DNA from: Marinibactrum halimedae
GTDB taxonomy: Bacteria; Pseudomonadota; Gammaproteobacteria; Pseudomonadales; Cellvibrionaceae
Direction of reading: 5' to 3'
Length of the DNA: 64,000 bases
NCBI RefSeq assembly: GCF_021234875.1
Contig: NZ_JAJQVM010000001.1
Span: 62,001 to 126,000 of the forward strand
The notes under the pieces are model-generated. The model was not told where the DNA came from, did not search any database, and saw only the letters and a program-made list of their open reading frames with translations. A program made the translations under genes and the position numbers. Of this stretch, positions 53,988-62,241 are shown piece by piece (within the stretch, counting starts at the first letter, position 1; each line of letters starts with the position of its first letter).

Positions 53988-55622
53988 TTAATTCGCCTTC
54001 CTGTTAGGTTGCAGGGAAAAATCTTTATCAAGATAATCGTTTAAACGCAGCACGGTTTTGATGCCCACAATGCCGTCGGCATCCAGCCCGTTTTCTTCTT
54101 GAAACATGGCCACACGTTGAGCGAGGGCATCGTTAAAGCGGTTGTGTGTTAGGGCGTCTTGTTGGCCATCAATCATGGCGAAGCTGTTGGCAACCCATGT
54201 CACAAAAGGGGATGTGTCACCCACTTGCGTCATTTCTCGATAATGCATGGGGGGTTGCCACAAAATAGTGAAATTCCCCGTCCAGAAGCGGCCTAATTCA
54301 AACAATGACCACGAGCCGGTTTGTTGCCCTGCAATTAACGTTGCTTCGTTGTCATTTAAAAAACGCATGGCGACAAACGTGCGTTCTCCGTTGACATCCA
54401 ACTCTAATATGGCTGGGCGGTTGTATTCTTGTAACTCTTGCCAGCTCCGACTGCTTTTGATTTCACAGTGCACGCCAAAATTGGTGAGCTTTTCGCAGGC
54501 AGGAGTGAGTGGTTTGTCGTAGATTGATAACGCGACCTGCAATTCATTGACCGCATCTTGGTCTGAGTTGAAAGTGAAGTTGTTGATGGCATGAGAGGTT
54601 GTCTCATCTGCTGAGGAGATAAGAGGTGCGCGCTCGCGCTCGATGGGCTGAGGCTTTGTCTCGACTGCAATCACCGTATTTGCCGCCGTATTGGACGGGG
54701 GCTCCGGGTTTCGATCAAATAGGATCAGCAGTACCGCAATAACAATGAAGACACTAAGGCCTCCGGCGAGATAGTAAGGTAAGTTTGGGGGTAGTTGTCG
54801 TGCAGCCACAGCACCGGCGATTTCGCTGGTGGCATCTTGAGCTAGGTCCAAGTCGACTTTTTCAAGATTATTGGTGTAAGCCCCCAGCAGTGCCCGGTCA
54901 CAGGTGACGTTAATGAGGCGGGGAATTCCCCCGGTGGCACGGAACACTTCTCGTACGGCAGCAGGGGTAAACAACGTTTGGTTGGCCGACATGCCTGAAA
55001 CCATCAAACGATGGCGAATATAGGCATCGGTTTCTTGCAGGGTCAGCGGGTTAATGTGGAAGCGTGCGGTGACCCTTTGCGCTAATTGGCGCAGTTCTTT
55101 TTTTGCCAAAACATCGTTGAGTTCGGGTTGGCCGATAAAAATAATTTGCAGCAGTTTTTTTTCATCGGTTTCTAAATTGGTCAGCAGGCGCACTTGCTCC
55201 ATGACCTTGATTTCAAGGTGTTGGGCTTCATCAATAATAAGAACCGTATTACGGCCTTTGGCGTGATTCTGTAAAAGAAATTTATGCAGCGCATCAGACA
55301 GTGCTTTCAGGCTGTTCTTATCTTCAACCTGCGTTACCCCCAGTTCGTCACAGAGGCTGGCCAATAACTCAATAGCACTGAGAGAGGGGTTTAAAATATA
55401 GGCAATGTCGGTGTTTTTCGGCAGTTGTTTGAGTAGACAGCGGCTAATGGTGGTTTTACCGGTGCCGACTTCCCCCGTCAGTAGTACGAAACCTCCGCCA
55501 TGGTTAATGCCATAGATGAGGTGTGCCAAGGCTTCCCGATGTCGCTTGCTCATAAATAAATAGCGTGGGTTGGGAGCGATGGAGAAAGGGGCGTCTTTTA
55601 ATCCAAAATATTTGTGATACAT
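53988..55622 (-). CDS. gspA: general secretion pathway protein A (ExeA)
   Basis: 544 residues. The N-terminal AAA+ ATPase (about 1-270) has MYHKYFGLKDAPFSIAPNPR, Walker A GEVGTGKTT, Walker B VLIIDEAQHL and sensor regions LLQIIFIGQPELND; then a membrane helix near 280-300 and a periplasmic part ending in a peptidoglycan-binding domain (NDALAQRVAMFQEENGLDADG). GspA hydrolyses ATP and with GspB makes a path for the secretin. The rest of the type II operon is outside the window. Two-gene unit gspA-gspB. Confidence 0.94.
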   Translation of the reverse strand: MYHKYFGLKDAPFSIAPNPRYLFMSKRHREALAHLIYGINHGGGFVLLTGEVGTGKTTISRCLLKQLPKNTDIAYILNPSLSAIELLASLCDELGVTQVEDKNSLKALSDALHKFLLQNHAKGRNTVLIIDEAQHLEIKVMEQVRLLTNLETDEKKLLQIIFIGQPELNDVLAKKELRQLAQRVTARFHINPLTLQETDAYIRHRLMVSGMSANQTLFTPAAVREVFRATGGIPRLINVTCDRALLGAYTNNLEKVDLDLAQDATSEIAGAVAARQLPPNLPYYLAGGLSVFIVIAVLLILFDRNPEPPSNTAANTVIAVETKPQPIERERAPLISSADETTSHAINNFTFNSDQDAVNELQVALSIYDKPLTPACEKLTNFGVHCEIKSSRSWQELQEYNRPAILELDVNGERTFVAMRFLNDNEATLIAGQQTGSWSLFELGRFWTGNFTILWQPPMHYREMTQVGDTSPFVTWVANSFAMIDGQQDALTHNRFNDALAQRVAMFQEENGLDADGIVGIKTVLRLNDYLDKDFSLQPNRKAN

Positions 55623-55715
55623 GCAGTTTGTAATGTGCGAAGAAGGTTGTCAGCGATTCACTCTCTAACCATTATGTCCATCAACAATGGCCGTGTTAAA
55701 AATGGCTGTGGTTGT

Positions 55716-55790
55716 AAGGTTAATGTTTGTAACGTTAATGTTTGTAACGTTAATGGTTGTTTTGTTAATGACTGTATTGTTAATGACTGT
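55716..55790. repeat. five tandem 15-bp units upstream of a small Cys-rich gene
   Basis: Units AAGGTTAATGTTTGT, AACGTTAATGTTTGT, AACGTTAATGGTTGT, TTTGTTAATGACTGT and ATTGTTAATGACTGT follow in order from 55716. They lie between gspA and the 61-residue gene; frames through the array are low-complexity and not called. Confidence 0.88.
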
Positions 55791-55908
55791 GGCGGGATTA
55801 TGCCGAATTCCGTTCAGGTTAGCACTTGACGCCTTTGTTGGAAACATAAGGCTTGTGCGCTTGGTTTTGTTTAAAATAAATTTTCATCGTAATCACTAGG
55901 ACAGAAAT

Positions 55909-56094
55909 GTGAGCAATGTTGTTCCCTTCAAACGACCGAAAGCGTCTGAGAAACATAAAGGTAAAACCCTATGCCGTAGTGGATTTCACAAATGGGTAGT
56001 GGTGACATCGAATAAATTTGACGTGAAGCAAGGTAAGTTGGTGACGCTATATCGTTGTTCACGGTGCGGGAAAGAAAAGGTTGAGGCGCACTGA
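55909..56094 (+). CDS. small protein with two Cys pairs
   Basis: 61 residues from GTG 55909 (an ATG overlapping it is out of frame); AGGACAG is upstream. It has LCRSGFHKW near the middle and YRCSRCGKEKVEAH at the end, so a Cys/His zinc site is likely. The N-terminus is basic (NVVPFKRPKASEKHKGK). It resembles short conserved zinc-ribbon proteins of Gammaproteobacteria; function not established. It follows the 15-bp array. Confidence 0.7.
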   Translation: MSNVVPFKRPKASEKHKGKTLCRSGFHKWVVVTSNKFDVKQGKLVTLYRCSRCGKEKVEAH

Positions 56095-56123
56095 TTCGGC
56101 GTTTTTGGATTATTTTTTAACGT

Positions 56124-56155
56124 AACCCCCATCGTTTCGTCACGATTAGGGGGTT
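56124..56155. terminator. possible terminator between the small Cys-rich gene and the SlyD-like gene
   Basis: AACCCCC-ATCG and CGAT-TA-GGGGGTT pair around an 8-base loop. No long T run on either side, but it sits in the convergent gap, 30 bases after the small gene. Confidence 0.5.
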
Positions 56156-56211
56156 ATTGAACTTCTTAGAGGCTAGTGAACCTCTAAGGGGTTAGTGAAC
56201 TCGGCGAAATC

Positions 56212-56700
56212 TTAGTCGTGTTGTTCTCCACCGACGCCATGGGCATGGCCATGGTCGATTTCTTCTTCAGTGGCATCGCGAATATCGGTGACCTCTACCT
56301 CAAAGTGTAAACGCTGGCCTGCAAGAGGAGGGTTGCCGTTGATGGTGACATCATCGCCGTCAATTTCGATGATTTCCACAATCTGTGGGGTGCCATCGCT
56401 GCTTTCAGCGTGAAAGGCCATACCGACCGCCAGCTCATCAACGCCGCCAAAGCTGCTGGCAGGAATCTGTTGTACCAGTTCTGGGCGGAATTCACCGTAG
56501 CCTTCTTCAGGTTCTACCACCACTTGCAGTTTGTCGCCGACGGACTTGCCCAAAAGGGCTTTTTCCAGCCCGATCACGATATTGGCGGCACCGTGCAAAT
56601 ATTCCAGAGGCGGATGGCCTTCGGAAGAATCGACGATCTCGCCGTCGTCGTTTTTAAGAGTGTAATGAATGCTTACCACTTTTTTTTCAGCGATTGTCAT
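56212..56700 (-). CDS. FKBP-type peptidyl-prolyl isomerase, SlyD-like
   Basis: 162 residues. It opens KKVVSIHYTLKNDDGEIVDSS, with PPLEYLHGAANIVIGLEKALLG as in the FKBP core and a central IF (insert-in-flap) region; the C-terminus has HGHAHGVGGEQHD, a metal-binding His tail like SlyD but shorter. SlyD catalyses prolyl isomerisation and helps nickel delivery. It could equally be named fkpB-like; the His tail favours SlyD. Confidence 0.9.
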   Translation of the reverse strand: MTIAEKKVVSIHYTLKNDDGEIVDSSEGHPPLEYLHGAANIVIGLEKALLGKSVGDKLQVVVEPEEGYGEFRPELVQQIPASSFGGVDELAVGMAFHAESSDGTPQIVEIIEIDGDDVTINGNPPLAGQRLHFEVEVTDIRDATEEEIDHGHAHGVGGEQHD

Positions 56701-56741
56701 GGTTAGTGCCTGTTAATGTATACGTGTGTTAAAACAGAGGA

Positions 56742-57602
56742 TCAATGTCCTTTCACCGGGATGCCATCAATGGCAGCGGTGCTAATGTTAATCTCGTAGG
56801 ATTGATCCTCATCATGATGTTGCAGTCTTAGAAGAAGGTAGGCCCATTCATCGGCGAGCCATAAGAGGGTTTCGTGATGTTTGGGATCATTACTTCGAAT
56901 GCGCCGAATTTTCGTTGCTCGAAATTGGCCTAACTTGGTATTGATGACTTCCTGTCCGAGCCATTGAAACTGATAGTGCTTTAAGATTCCGCCATCGGCA
57001 ATCAAGTATGGGCCTATTTGCCAAAGCGTGTCGGTGGCGTCAGTACCAGCACCACTTTGTGGCTCGGTTGCGGGCGAAGGTTGATGGATTCGTTCATTTA
57101 ACGCTTGTTTGTCTGATGTTTGTAAATCCAACAGGTCTCGCCGCACCTGCAATTGATAGCTTAACTTATCTAGTGTGCCGGGGGGAATTTCCATCTTCCA
57201 GGGCTGGCCTTGGACATTGTTGAGAACTGTGTTTTTTTCCCAATCAAAATTGAGTGTTGCTTGTCGATCCCGCCCCCAGCCCTCACGTAAATATTGATAG
57301 GAGATCGGTGAAACCTGTGTCTTTTTCCAACGAAAGCGAGTGGTTTCTGTTCGGTCTACAAAAAAAGAGTCCACGCTGAAGCGAAATTCATACTCATTGT
57401 AATCAAGCGCCGTCAATGAACGGGTGGCGGTGACAGAGATTCCGCCGTATTTCGCTTCGTAGGTAGCGGTGAATTCAGGTAGTAAGGTCGATGGTTGGGG
57501 TGTTGAGGTTGTTTCGTGCAAAGAGGTTGCGAAGGAGAGAGGGGTGGCCATCAGCCCAAGTAACGAGAGCCACTGTAGGCGAGTACGGTGATTCAAGGTC
57601 AT
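56742..57602 (-). CDS. DUF3108-family periplasmic protein
   Basis: 286 residues from ATG 57602, chosen because it starts a clean signal peptide (NHRTRLQWLSLLGLMATPLSFA, cleavage after SFA); a start at 57719 would add 39 residues without one. The mature protein matches DUF3108 (TATYEAKYGGISVTATRSL, YQYLREGWGRDRQA), a beta-rich periplasmic or outer-membrane-associated domain of unknown function. It follows purN and lies in the purM-purN-DUF3108 / DUF2066-hda block seen in Pseudomonas. Confidence 0.85.
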   Translation of the reverse strand: MTLNHRTRLQWLSLLGLMATPLSFATSLHETTSTPQPSTLLPEFTATYEAKYGGISVTATRSLTALDYNEYEFRFSVDSFFVDRTETTRFRWKKTQVSPISYQYLREGWGRDRQATLNFDWEKNTVLNNVQGQPWKMEIPPGTLDKLSYQLQVRRDLLDLQTSDKQALNERIHQPSPATEPQSGAGTDATDTLWQIGPYLIADGGILKHYQFQWLGQEVINTKLGQFRATKIRRIRSNDPKHHETLLWLADEWAYLLLRLQHHDEDQSYEINISTAAIDGIPVKGH

Positions 57603-57757
57603 TTGGGCGGTAATGGTATCCGTTTTAGTGCCAGCAATGTCATTGCCGTGACGATTGTGACGATTATTGCTCAGTGTTGAACGTTGTAAAAACCGCATTA
57701 TCATGCCCAAACTCGGCATCGCTGTTTATGTCTGATTACATTTTTAAGGTTACATGG

Positions 57758-58420
57758 TTACGGAAGAGTGTCTATGACGACACCGGTGTTTGGCAAGGGT
57801 TCACCGTCAAGAAAAGAACGATTGTCGCGCATTGTGAGTCGTTTGCGAGCAAACCAATCCACCGCCATGGGGTAAATGATGTGTTCCTGTTGCTGAACAC
57901 GCTGAGCGAGTGTTTCAGGGGTATCGTTTGCGAAAACCGGTACTTGCGCTTGAATCACATTGGGCCCCCCGTCCAGCTCGGCGGTCACAAAGTGGACGGT
58001 AACGCCATGTACGTCATCACCTGACTCTAGCGCTCGTTGGTGCGTATGCAAACCTTGGTACTTTGGCAGCAATGACGGGTGAATATTTAACATTCTGCCC
58101 AGGTAGTGCTCAGTGAAAGCCGGGGTAAGAATACGCATGAATCCTGCCAGTACTACCAGTTGTGGCGCATATCCATCAATAAGGCTCATCAGTGCTTCAT
58201 CAAAGGCTTCCCTCGAATCATATGCTTTATGGTTAAGGGTGTGATGGGCTATACCGGCCTGCTTTGCACGCTCCAGCCCATAAACATCTGGACGGTTACT
58301 GATGACGGCTTCGATCGTGATGGGCAGAGGTGATTCGACGGCGGATACCTTATCAATCAGTGCTTGTAGGTTGGTACCGCCACCAGAGATCAATACCACA
58401 ATAGAAATGGGGTTGGTCAT
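57758..58420 (-). CDS. purN: phosphoribosylglycinamide formyltransferase
   Basis: 220 residues from ATG 58420 (7 bases after the purM stop); a longer frame upstream runs inside purM and is not used. PurN transfers a formyl group from 10-formyl-THF to GAR in purine synthesis. Motifs: VVLISGGGTNLQALID, the folate loop LAGFMRILTPAF, and the catalytic NIHPSLLPKYQG (Asn, His) with Asp in HFVTAELDGGP. Co-transcribed with purM. Confidence 0.97.
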   Translation of the reverse strand: MTNPISIVVLISGGGTNLQALIDKVSAVESPLPITIEAVISNRPDVYGLERAKQAGIAHHTLNHKAYDSREAFDEALMSLIDGYAPQLVVLAGFMRILTPAFTEHYLGRMLNIHPSLLPKYQGLHTHQRALESGDDVHGVTVHFVTAELDGGPNVIQAQVPVFANDTPETLAQRVQQQEHIIYPMAVDWFARKRLTMRDNRSFLDGEPLPNTGVVIDTLP

Positions 58421-58427
58421 TGATCTT

Positions 58428-59495
58428 TTAGCCTTCGGTTGATTCGCTAGAACTTGAGAGAACAACGGGCGCTTGACCGCTTTGACGTTCTGCGATTTGA
58501 CCAATAACGAAGGCATCTTCGCCGGTGTCTTTGAGCAGGTTGAGCGCTTTCTCCGCCTCATTTGGCTTCACAACCACCACCATGCCTACGCCACAGTTGA
58601 ATGTGCGGTACATTTCTTCTTCAACCACGTTGCCATGCGTTTGTAACCAGCGGAAAACTTCAGGCATGTCCCATGCGTCGGTATGGATGACCGCCTGAGC
58701 GGAATCGGGCAGTACACGAGGTAGGTTCTCCAGCAACCCGCCACCGGTAATGTGAGAGAGCGCATGAATGGAGATGGATTTTTGTAAACTCAATAATGAT
58801 TTAACGTAAATTCGCGTTGGTTCCATTAGCGCTTTGGCTAAGGTTGTATCGCCTAATGGTTGGTTTACGTCGGCATCGGCTACTTCAAGAATTTTCCGTA
58901 TTAATGAATACCCATTGGAGTGCGGCCCGCTGGAGCGAAGGGCAATTAAGGTATCGCCTACGGCAACATTGCTGCCATCGATGATTTCACTTTTTTCGAC
59001 TACGCCAACACAAAAGCCGGCCAAGTCGTAATCATCGCCTTCATACATACCGGGCATTTCTGCGGTTTCACCACCCACTAGGGCACAACCTGCTAATTCA
59101 CAGCCCGCGCCAATACCGGTGACCACATCTGCTGCTATATCCACGTTTAGCTTGCCTGTTGCATAGTAATCCAAGAAAAATAACGGCTCGGCTCCGGCCA
59201 CGATAAGGTCATTAACACACATGGCCACTAAATCGATGCCAATGGTGTTGTGTTGTTGGAGTTGCATGGCCAAACGTAATTTCGTGCCAACACCGTCGGT
59301 ACCCGATACCAAAACAGGTTGCTTGTAGCCTTCGGGAATTTCACAGAGCGCGCCAAAACCGCCTAAGCCTCCCATTACTTCGGGGCGTTGTGTGCGTTTG
59401 GCAACGCCTTTAATGCGATCAACCAACGCATTACCAGCATCAATATCCACACCGGCATCTTTGTAGCTAAGAGAAGGAGATTGTGGGTCACTCAT
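58428..59495 (-). CDS. purM: phosphoribosylaminoimidazole synthetase
   Basis: 355 residues from ATG 59495. PurM cyclises FGAM to AIR with ATP. Motifs: [17 protein letters not shown] at the start, [16 protein letters not shown] (phosphate binding), [19 protein letters not shown] and [11 protein letters not shown], then [13 protein letters not shown]. Immediately before purN. No PurR-type operator was recognised in its upstream region. Confidence 0.97.
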   Translation of the reverse strand: MSDPQSPSLSYKDAGVDIDAGNALVDRIKGVAKRTQRPEVMGGLGGFGALCEIPEGYKQPVLVSGTDGVGTKLRLAMQLQQHNTIGIDLVAMCVNDLIVAGAEPLFFLDYYATGKLNVDIAADVVTGIGAGCELAGCALVGGETAEMPGMYEGDDYDLAGFCVGVVEKSEIIDGSNVAVGDTLIALRSSGPHSNGYSLIRKILEVADADVNQPLGDTTLAKALMEPTRIYVKSLLSLQKSISIHALSHITGGGLLENLPRVLPDSAQAVIHTDAWDMPEVFRWLQTHGNVVEEEMYRTFNCGVGMVVVVKPNEAEKALNLLKDTGEDAFVIGQIAERQSGQAPVVLSSSSESTEG

Positions 59496-60025
59496 AGTGA
59501 AAACATCCGAAATATAGGTGGGTCTGCTCGCCATTACTGGTCGAGAAAAATAAATTCAATCAATGAAAGTTGGATCACATTGCGCAATAAAATTTCGACT
59601 AATGGGCACATTGGCGCCGAAGGGTTCTGAGGCACAGGATCTGAAGGCGCGTATTCTATCAGCACAAAATCCATGGATCACCTCTTGTTCGATTGGTCAG
59701 GTTTGTGCTTTTTTTATCCGGGTAAGTGTTTGTATTTTATCGATGTTGCTGATGTATTGTTCGTATACGTTCATGCCATATGTTTTGGGAAGGCTGACGC
59801 AAAAAATAAGGGCTTTCTTCCTTCATGCTAGATGGAATTGATTTATGATCACTTGTCAGAAAATACCTGAATGACTTAATGATATTTCACATGATGTCTT
59901 GTGCTGTGTCTCGTTCGTGGAGACATCATGCAACTTTTGTGACTCTCGTTACTCTAGCTCAAGGACAATGCGCATTGTTTATTGAGGGCTTTTATCGAAA
60001 GCGTTTCATCAGGAGTTAAGCGAGT
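59496..60025. other. divergent intergenic region between purM and the DUF2066 gene
   Basis: 530 bases with no gene. It contains both divergent promoters; no clear -35/-10 pair or purine operator is visible. The ribosome-binding site AGGAG of the DUF2066 gene is at 60011-60015. Confidence 0.45.
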
Positions 60026-61351
60026 GTGAATAAAAATAAGTTTTACTTTTTTGTCCATTACGGGAGCATTTTTGTGCGTAACCTTTTTGTCTCTAATGAC
60101 GTTTTCCCTCGGGGTGTGGCGGTTTACTTGCGAAGAATGGCTGTGCTGCTGTGCATGTTGCCTTCTTTGGCGATGGCGGTACCAGTGAAAGATTTGTATC
60201 AGGCAGATATTGCCGTTAATGACCGGGGTACACAAACACGCCAACAAGCCACGGCGGAAGCGTTGCGTAGAGTGCTGATAAAAGTGGCGGGGCGTGATGA
60301 TATTTTGGCCCAACCGGCGGCGAATGAAGCGTTGCGTAGAGCTTCCTCTTACCTGCAAGAGTATTCGTACCGTGACATCGACAGTCAAACACATCTATCG
60401 GTTCGTTTTTCTCCCGAAGCGGTTCGCCGATTATTTCAAAATTCAGGTTTACCAATGTGGCCTGCCAATCGCCCGCAAGTCTTGGTATGGCTGGTGATGA
60501 ACGATTACCAAACGGGCAAACAGCTCGTGATGCCCAATACTGAAGCCCAAGGGGGAAACGGAGCGCCATCGGTTTCTGCTAGTGGGTCGTTGAATACCAA
60601 TAATGGTGGGCAGGTGTCACCTAATTTTTATGGATTACTGCAAGACGCTGCGGCTCATCGTGCTTTGCCCATGACGCTGCCATTAATGGATTTAGAAGAT
60701 CAACTCCGATTGGATGCCAATGCGCTGTGGAGTTTGGAAGAATCCGCCATTTTGAGTGCGTCTGATCGTTATAATGCCGATGCTATTTTAGTGGGGCGCG
60801 TGACGCAAACCAGTCGTGGTGAGTGGCGTGTGGGGTGGTGGTTAAACCATAACAGTCGTTTTGAGGTTTTTGATAGTCAATCTATGCAGTTTGATCGAGC
60901 CATTAACGATGGAATCAAGGGGATAACGGAATACTTTTCTGGTATTTACGCGGTGGTGTCTTCCCCCATGACTTCTGAAGCACTGCACATCCAAGTATCC
61001 GGTGTGGATCGGTTTGGTGAATATGTGGGTGTTATTGAATATTTGCGTGGCTTGGCGGTAGTGAGCCAAGCACAATTGCAAGTGATTCGAGAAGACAGCT
61101 TGTTAATCACCTTGGCTCTTAATGGTGATGTTGCGGTATTGGAAGATGCCATGTCTCTTGATAAACGCATGGAAGCCGTGCGACGTTTGGGCGTGACAAA
61201 CAGTGTTGCGCCAGTGGGCTCGGGTGAAAATCCAATGCAATTTCGTTGGATTCATCGCGGAATTGATCAAAACAAAGGCAAAAATGGGTCAGAAGACCAA
61301 CCAGAACCGAAAAGACGCACCTATGATCCCGTTATACCGGTTGGCGAATAG
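60026..61351 (+). CDS. DUF2066-family periplasmic protein
   Basis: 441 residues from GTG 60026 (AGGAG 11 bases upstream). A hydrophobic segment RMAVLLCMLPSLAMA (near residues 38-52) is the likely signal sequence, unusually far from the start. The mature N-terminus (VKDLYQADIAVNDRGTQTRQ) and RRVLIKVAGRDDIL belong to DUF2066; the second half is a beta-rich domain. No enzymatic motif. The family lies upstream of hda in Pseudomonas and others; role unknown. Confidence 0.88.
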   Translation: MNKNKFYFFVHYGSIFVRNLFVSNDVFPRGVAVYLRRMAVLLCMLPSLAMAVPVKDLYQADIAVNDRGTQTRQQATAEALRRVLIKVAGRDDILAQPAANEALRRASSYLQEYSYRDIDSQTHLSVRFSPEAVRRLFQNSGLPMWPANRPQVLVWLVMNDYQTGKQLVMPNTEAQGGNGAPSVSASGSLNTNNGGQVSPNFYGLLQDAAAHRALPMTLPLMDLEDQLRLDANALWSLEESAILSASDRYNADAILVGRVTQTSRGEWRVGWWLNHNSRFEVFDSQSMQFDRAINDGIKGITEYFSGIYAVVSSPMTSEALHIQVSGVDRFGEYVGVIEYLRGLAVVSQAQLQVIREDSLLITLALNGDVAVLEDAMSLDKRMEAVRRLGVTNSVAPVGSGENPMQFRWIHRGIDQNKGKNGSEDQPEPKRRTYDPVIPVGE

Positions 61352-61429
61352 CGCAGTTGCAGGCACAATGGGGGTATGAACGTTTGCATCGGCGCCAGTC
61401 GCCGTTAATTTGAACAAAAAACATTGACC

Positions 61430-62140
61430 ATGGCTCAGCCCCAGCAATTGGCTTTGGGCATCGCGCTTTCAGACGATGCCACGTTTAACAATTTCTTTTT
61501 AGAACCGGAGTCGCCTAACCTCCAAGCGTTGTTGAGTTTGGGGGAGCAGGCCAGTGGTGCCGGTGAACAGTTGATATATCTTTGGGGCGCAGAGGGTGTG
61601 GGCCTCACTCATCTATTGCAGGCTTGCTGTCATCAAGCCGCCAACCGAGGCTTGCGCTCCCAGTACATTCCCCTTCGCGATTTATCCCGCTTTTCCCCGG
61701 ACTCGTTGTGTGATGATTTAAGTGACCTTGATTTGGTGTGCTTGGACGATGTAGATACGATTGCGGGAAAAGCACAATGGGAACAGGCGCTGTTTCATTT
61801 GTTTAATCGTCTGCGAGACTCTGGCCGTCGGTTATTGGTGGCGGCGCATCAATCACCCAAGCATTTAGGGGTGTCGCTACCGGATTTGCATTCCCGTTTG
61901 TCTTGGGGCATTACCTTTCAAATTCAGCCAATGTCTGATGTCGAGAAGTGTAAGGCATTGCAATTGAGGGCGCATACGAGGGGTTTAGACCTTAGTGAAG
62001 AGGTGAGCCTGTTTATTGTGCATCGTGCACCACGAGACATGAACCAGCTATTTGAGTATTTGGATGAGTTGGATCAGGCGTCTTTGGCGGAACAGCGTAA
62101 ACTGACGATCCCCTTTGTGAAGCGTGTATTAGGTTTTTAG
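61430..62140 (+). CDS. hda: DnaA regulatory inactivator Hda
   Basis: 236 residues from ATG 61430 (an in-frame TTG two codons earlier is less likely). AAA+ family, related to DnaA: QPQQLALGIALSDDATFNNF holds the clamp-binding motif (QLALGI), the P-loop is WGAEGVGLTHL (canonical Lys absent), Walker B LVCLDDVDTI and sensor 2 in APRDMNQL. Hda with the loaded beta clamp converts DnaA-ATP to DnaA-ADP after initiation. Confidence 0.95.
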   Translation: MAQPQQLALGIALSDDATFNNFFLEPESPNLQALLSLGEQASGAGEQLIYLWGAEGVGLTHLLQACCHQAANRGLRSQYIPLRDLSRFSPDSLCDDLSDLDLVCLDDVDTIAGKAQWEQALFHLFNRLRDSGRRLLVAAHQSPKHLGVSLPDLHSRLSWGITFQIQPMSDVEKCKALQLRAHTRGLDLSEEVSLFIVHRAPRDMNQLFEYLDELDQASLAEQRKLTIPFVKRVLGF

Positions 62141-62186
62141 TCTTTGGAATTGATTTTGAAATCGAACCCAGAGAATAAAACCGAAG

Positions 62187-62215
62187 AAAAAACCGCCTGA
62201 AAAGGCGGTTTTTTT
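62187..62215 (+). terminator. terminator of hda
   Basis: AAAAAACCGCCT, loop GAAA and AGGCGGTTTTTTT form a 12-bp stem with a T(7) run, 46 bases after the stop codon and also suited to the convergent sppA gene. Confidence 0.95.
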
Positions 62216-62241
62216 ATGGGGGCAAGAAAAACACATCGAGG

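Noticed and set aside
55687-55899. 70-codon hydrophobic frame over the 15-bp array
   Set aside because: Repeated VTLMFVTLMVV-like translation is just the tandem repeat; no ribosome-binding site.
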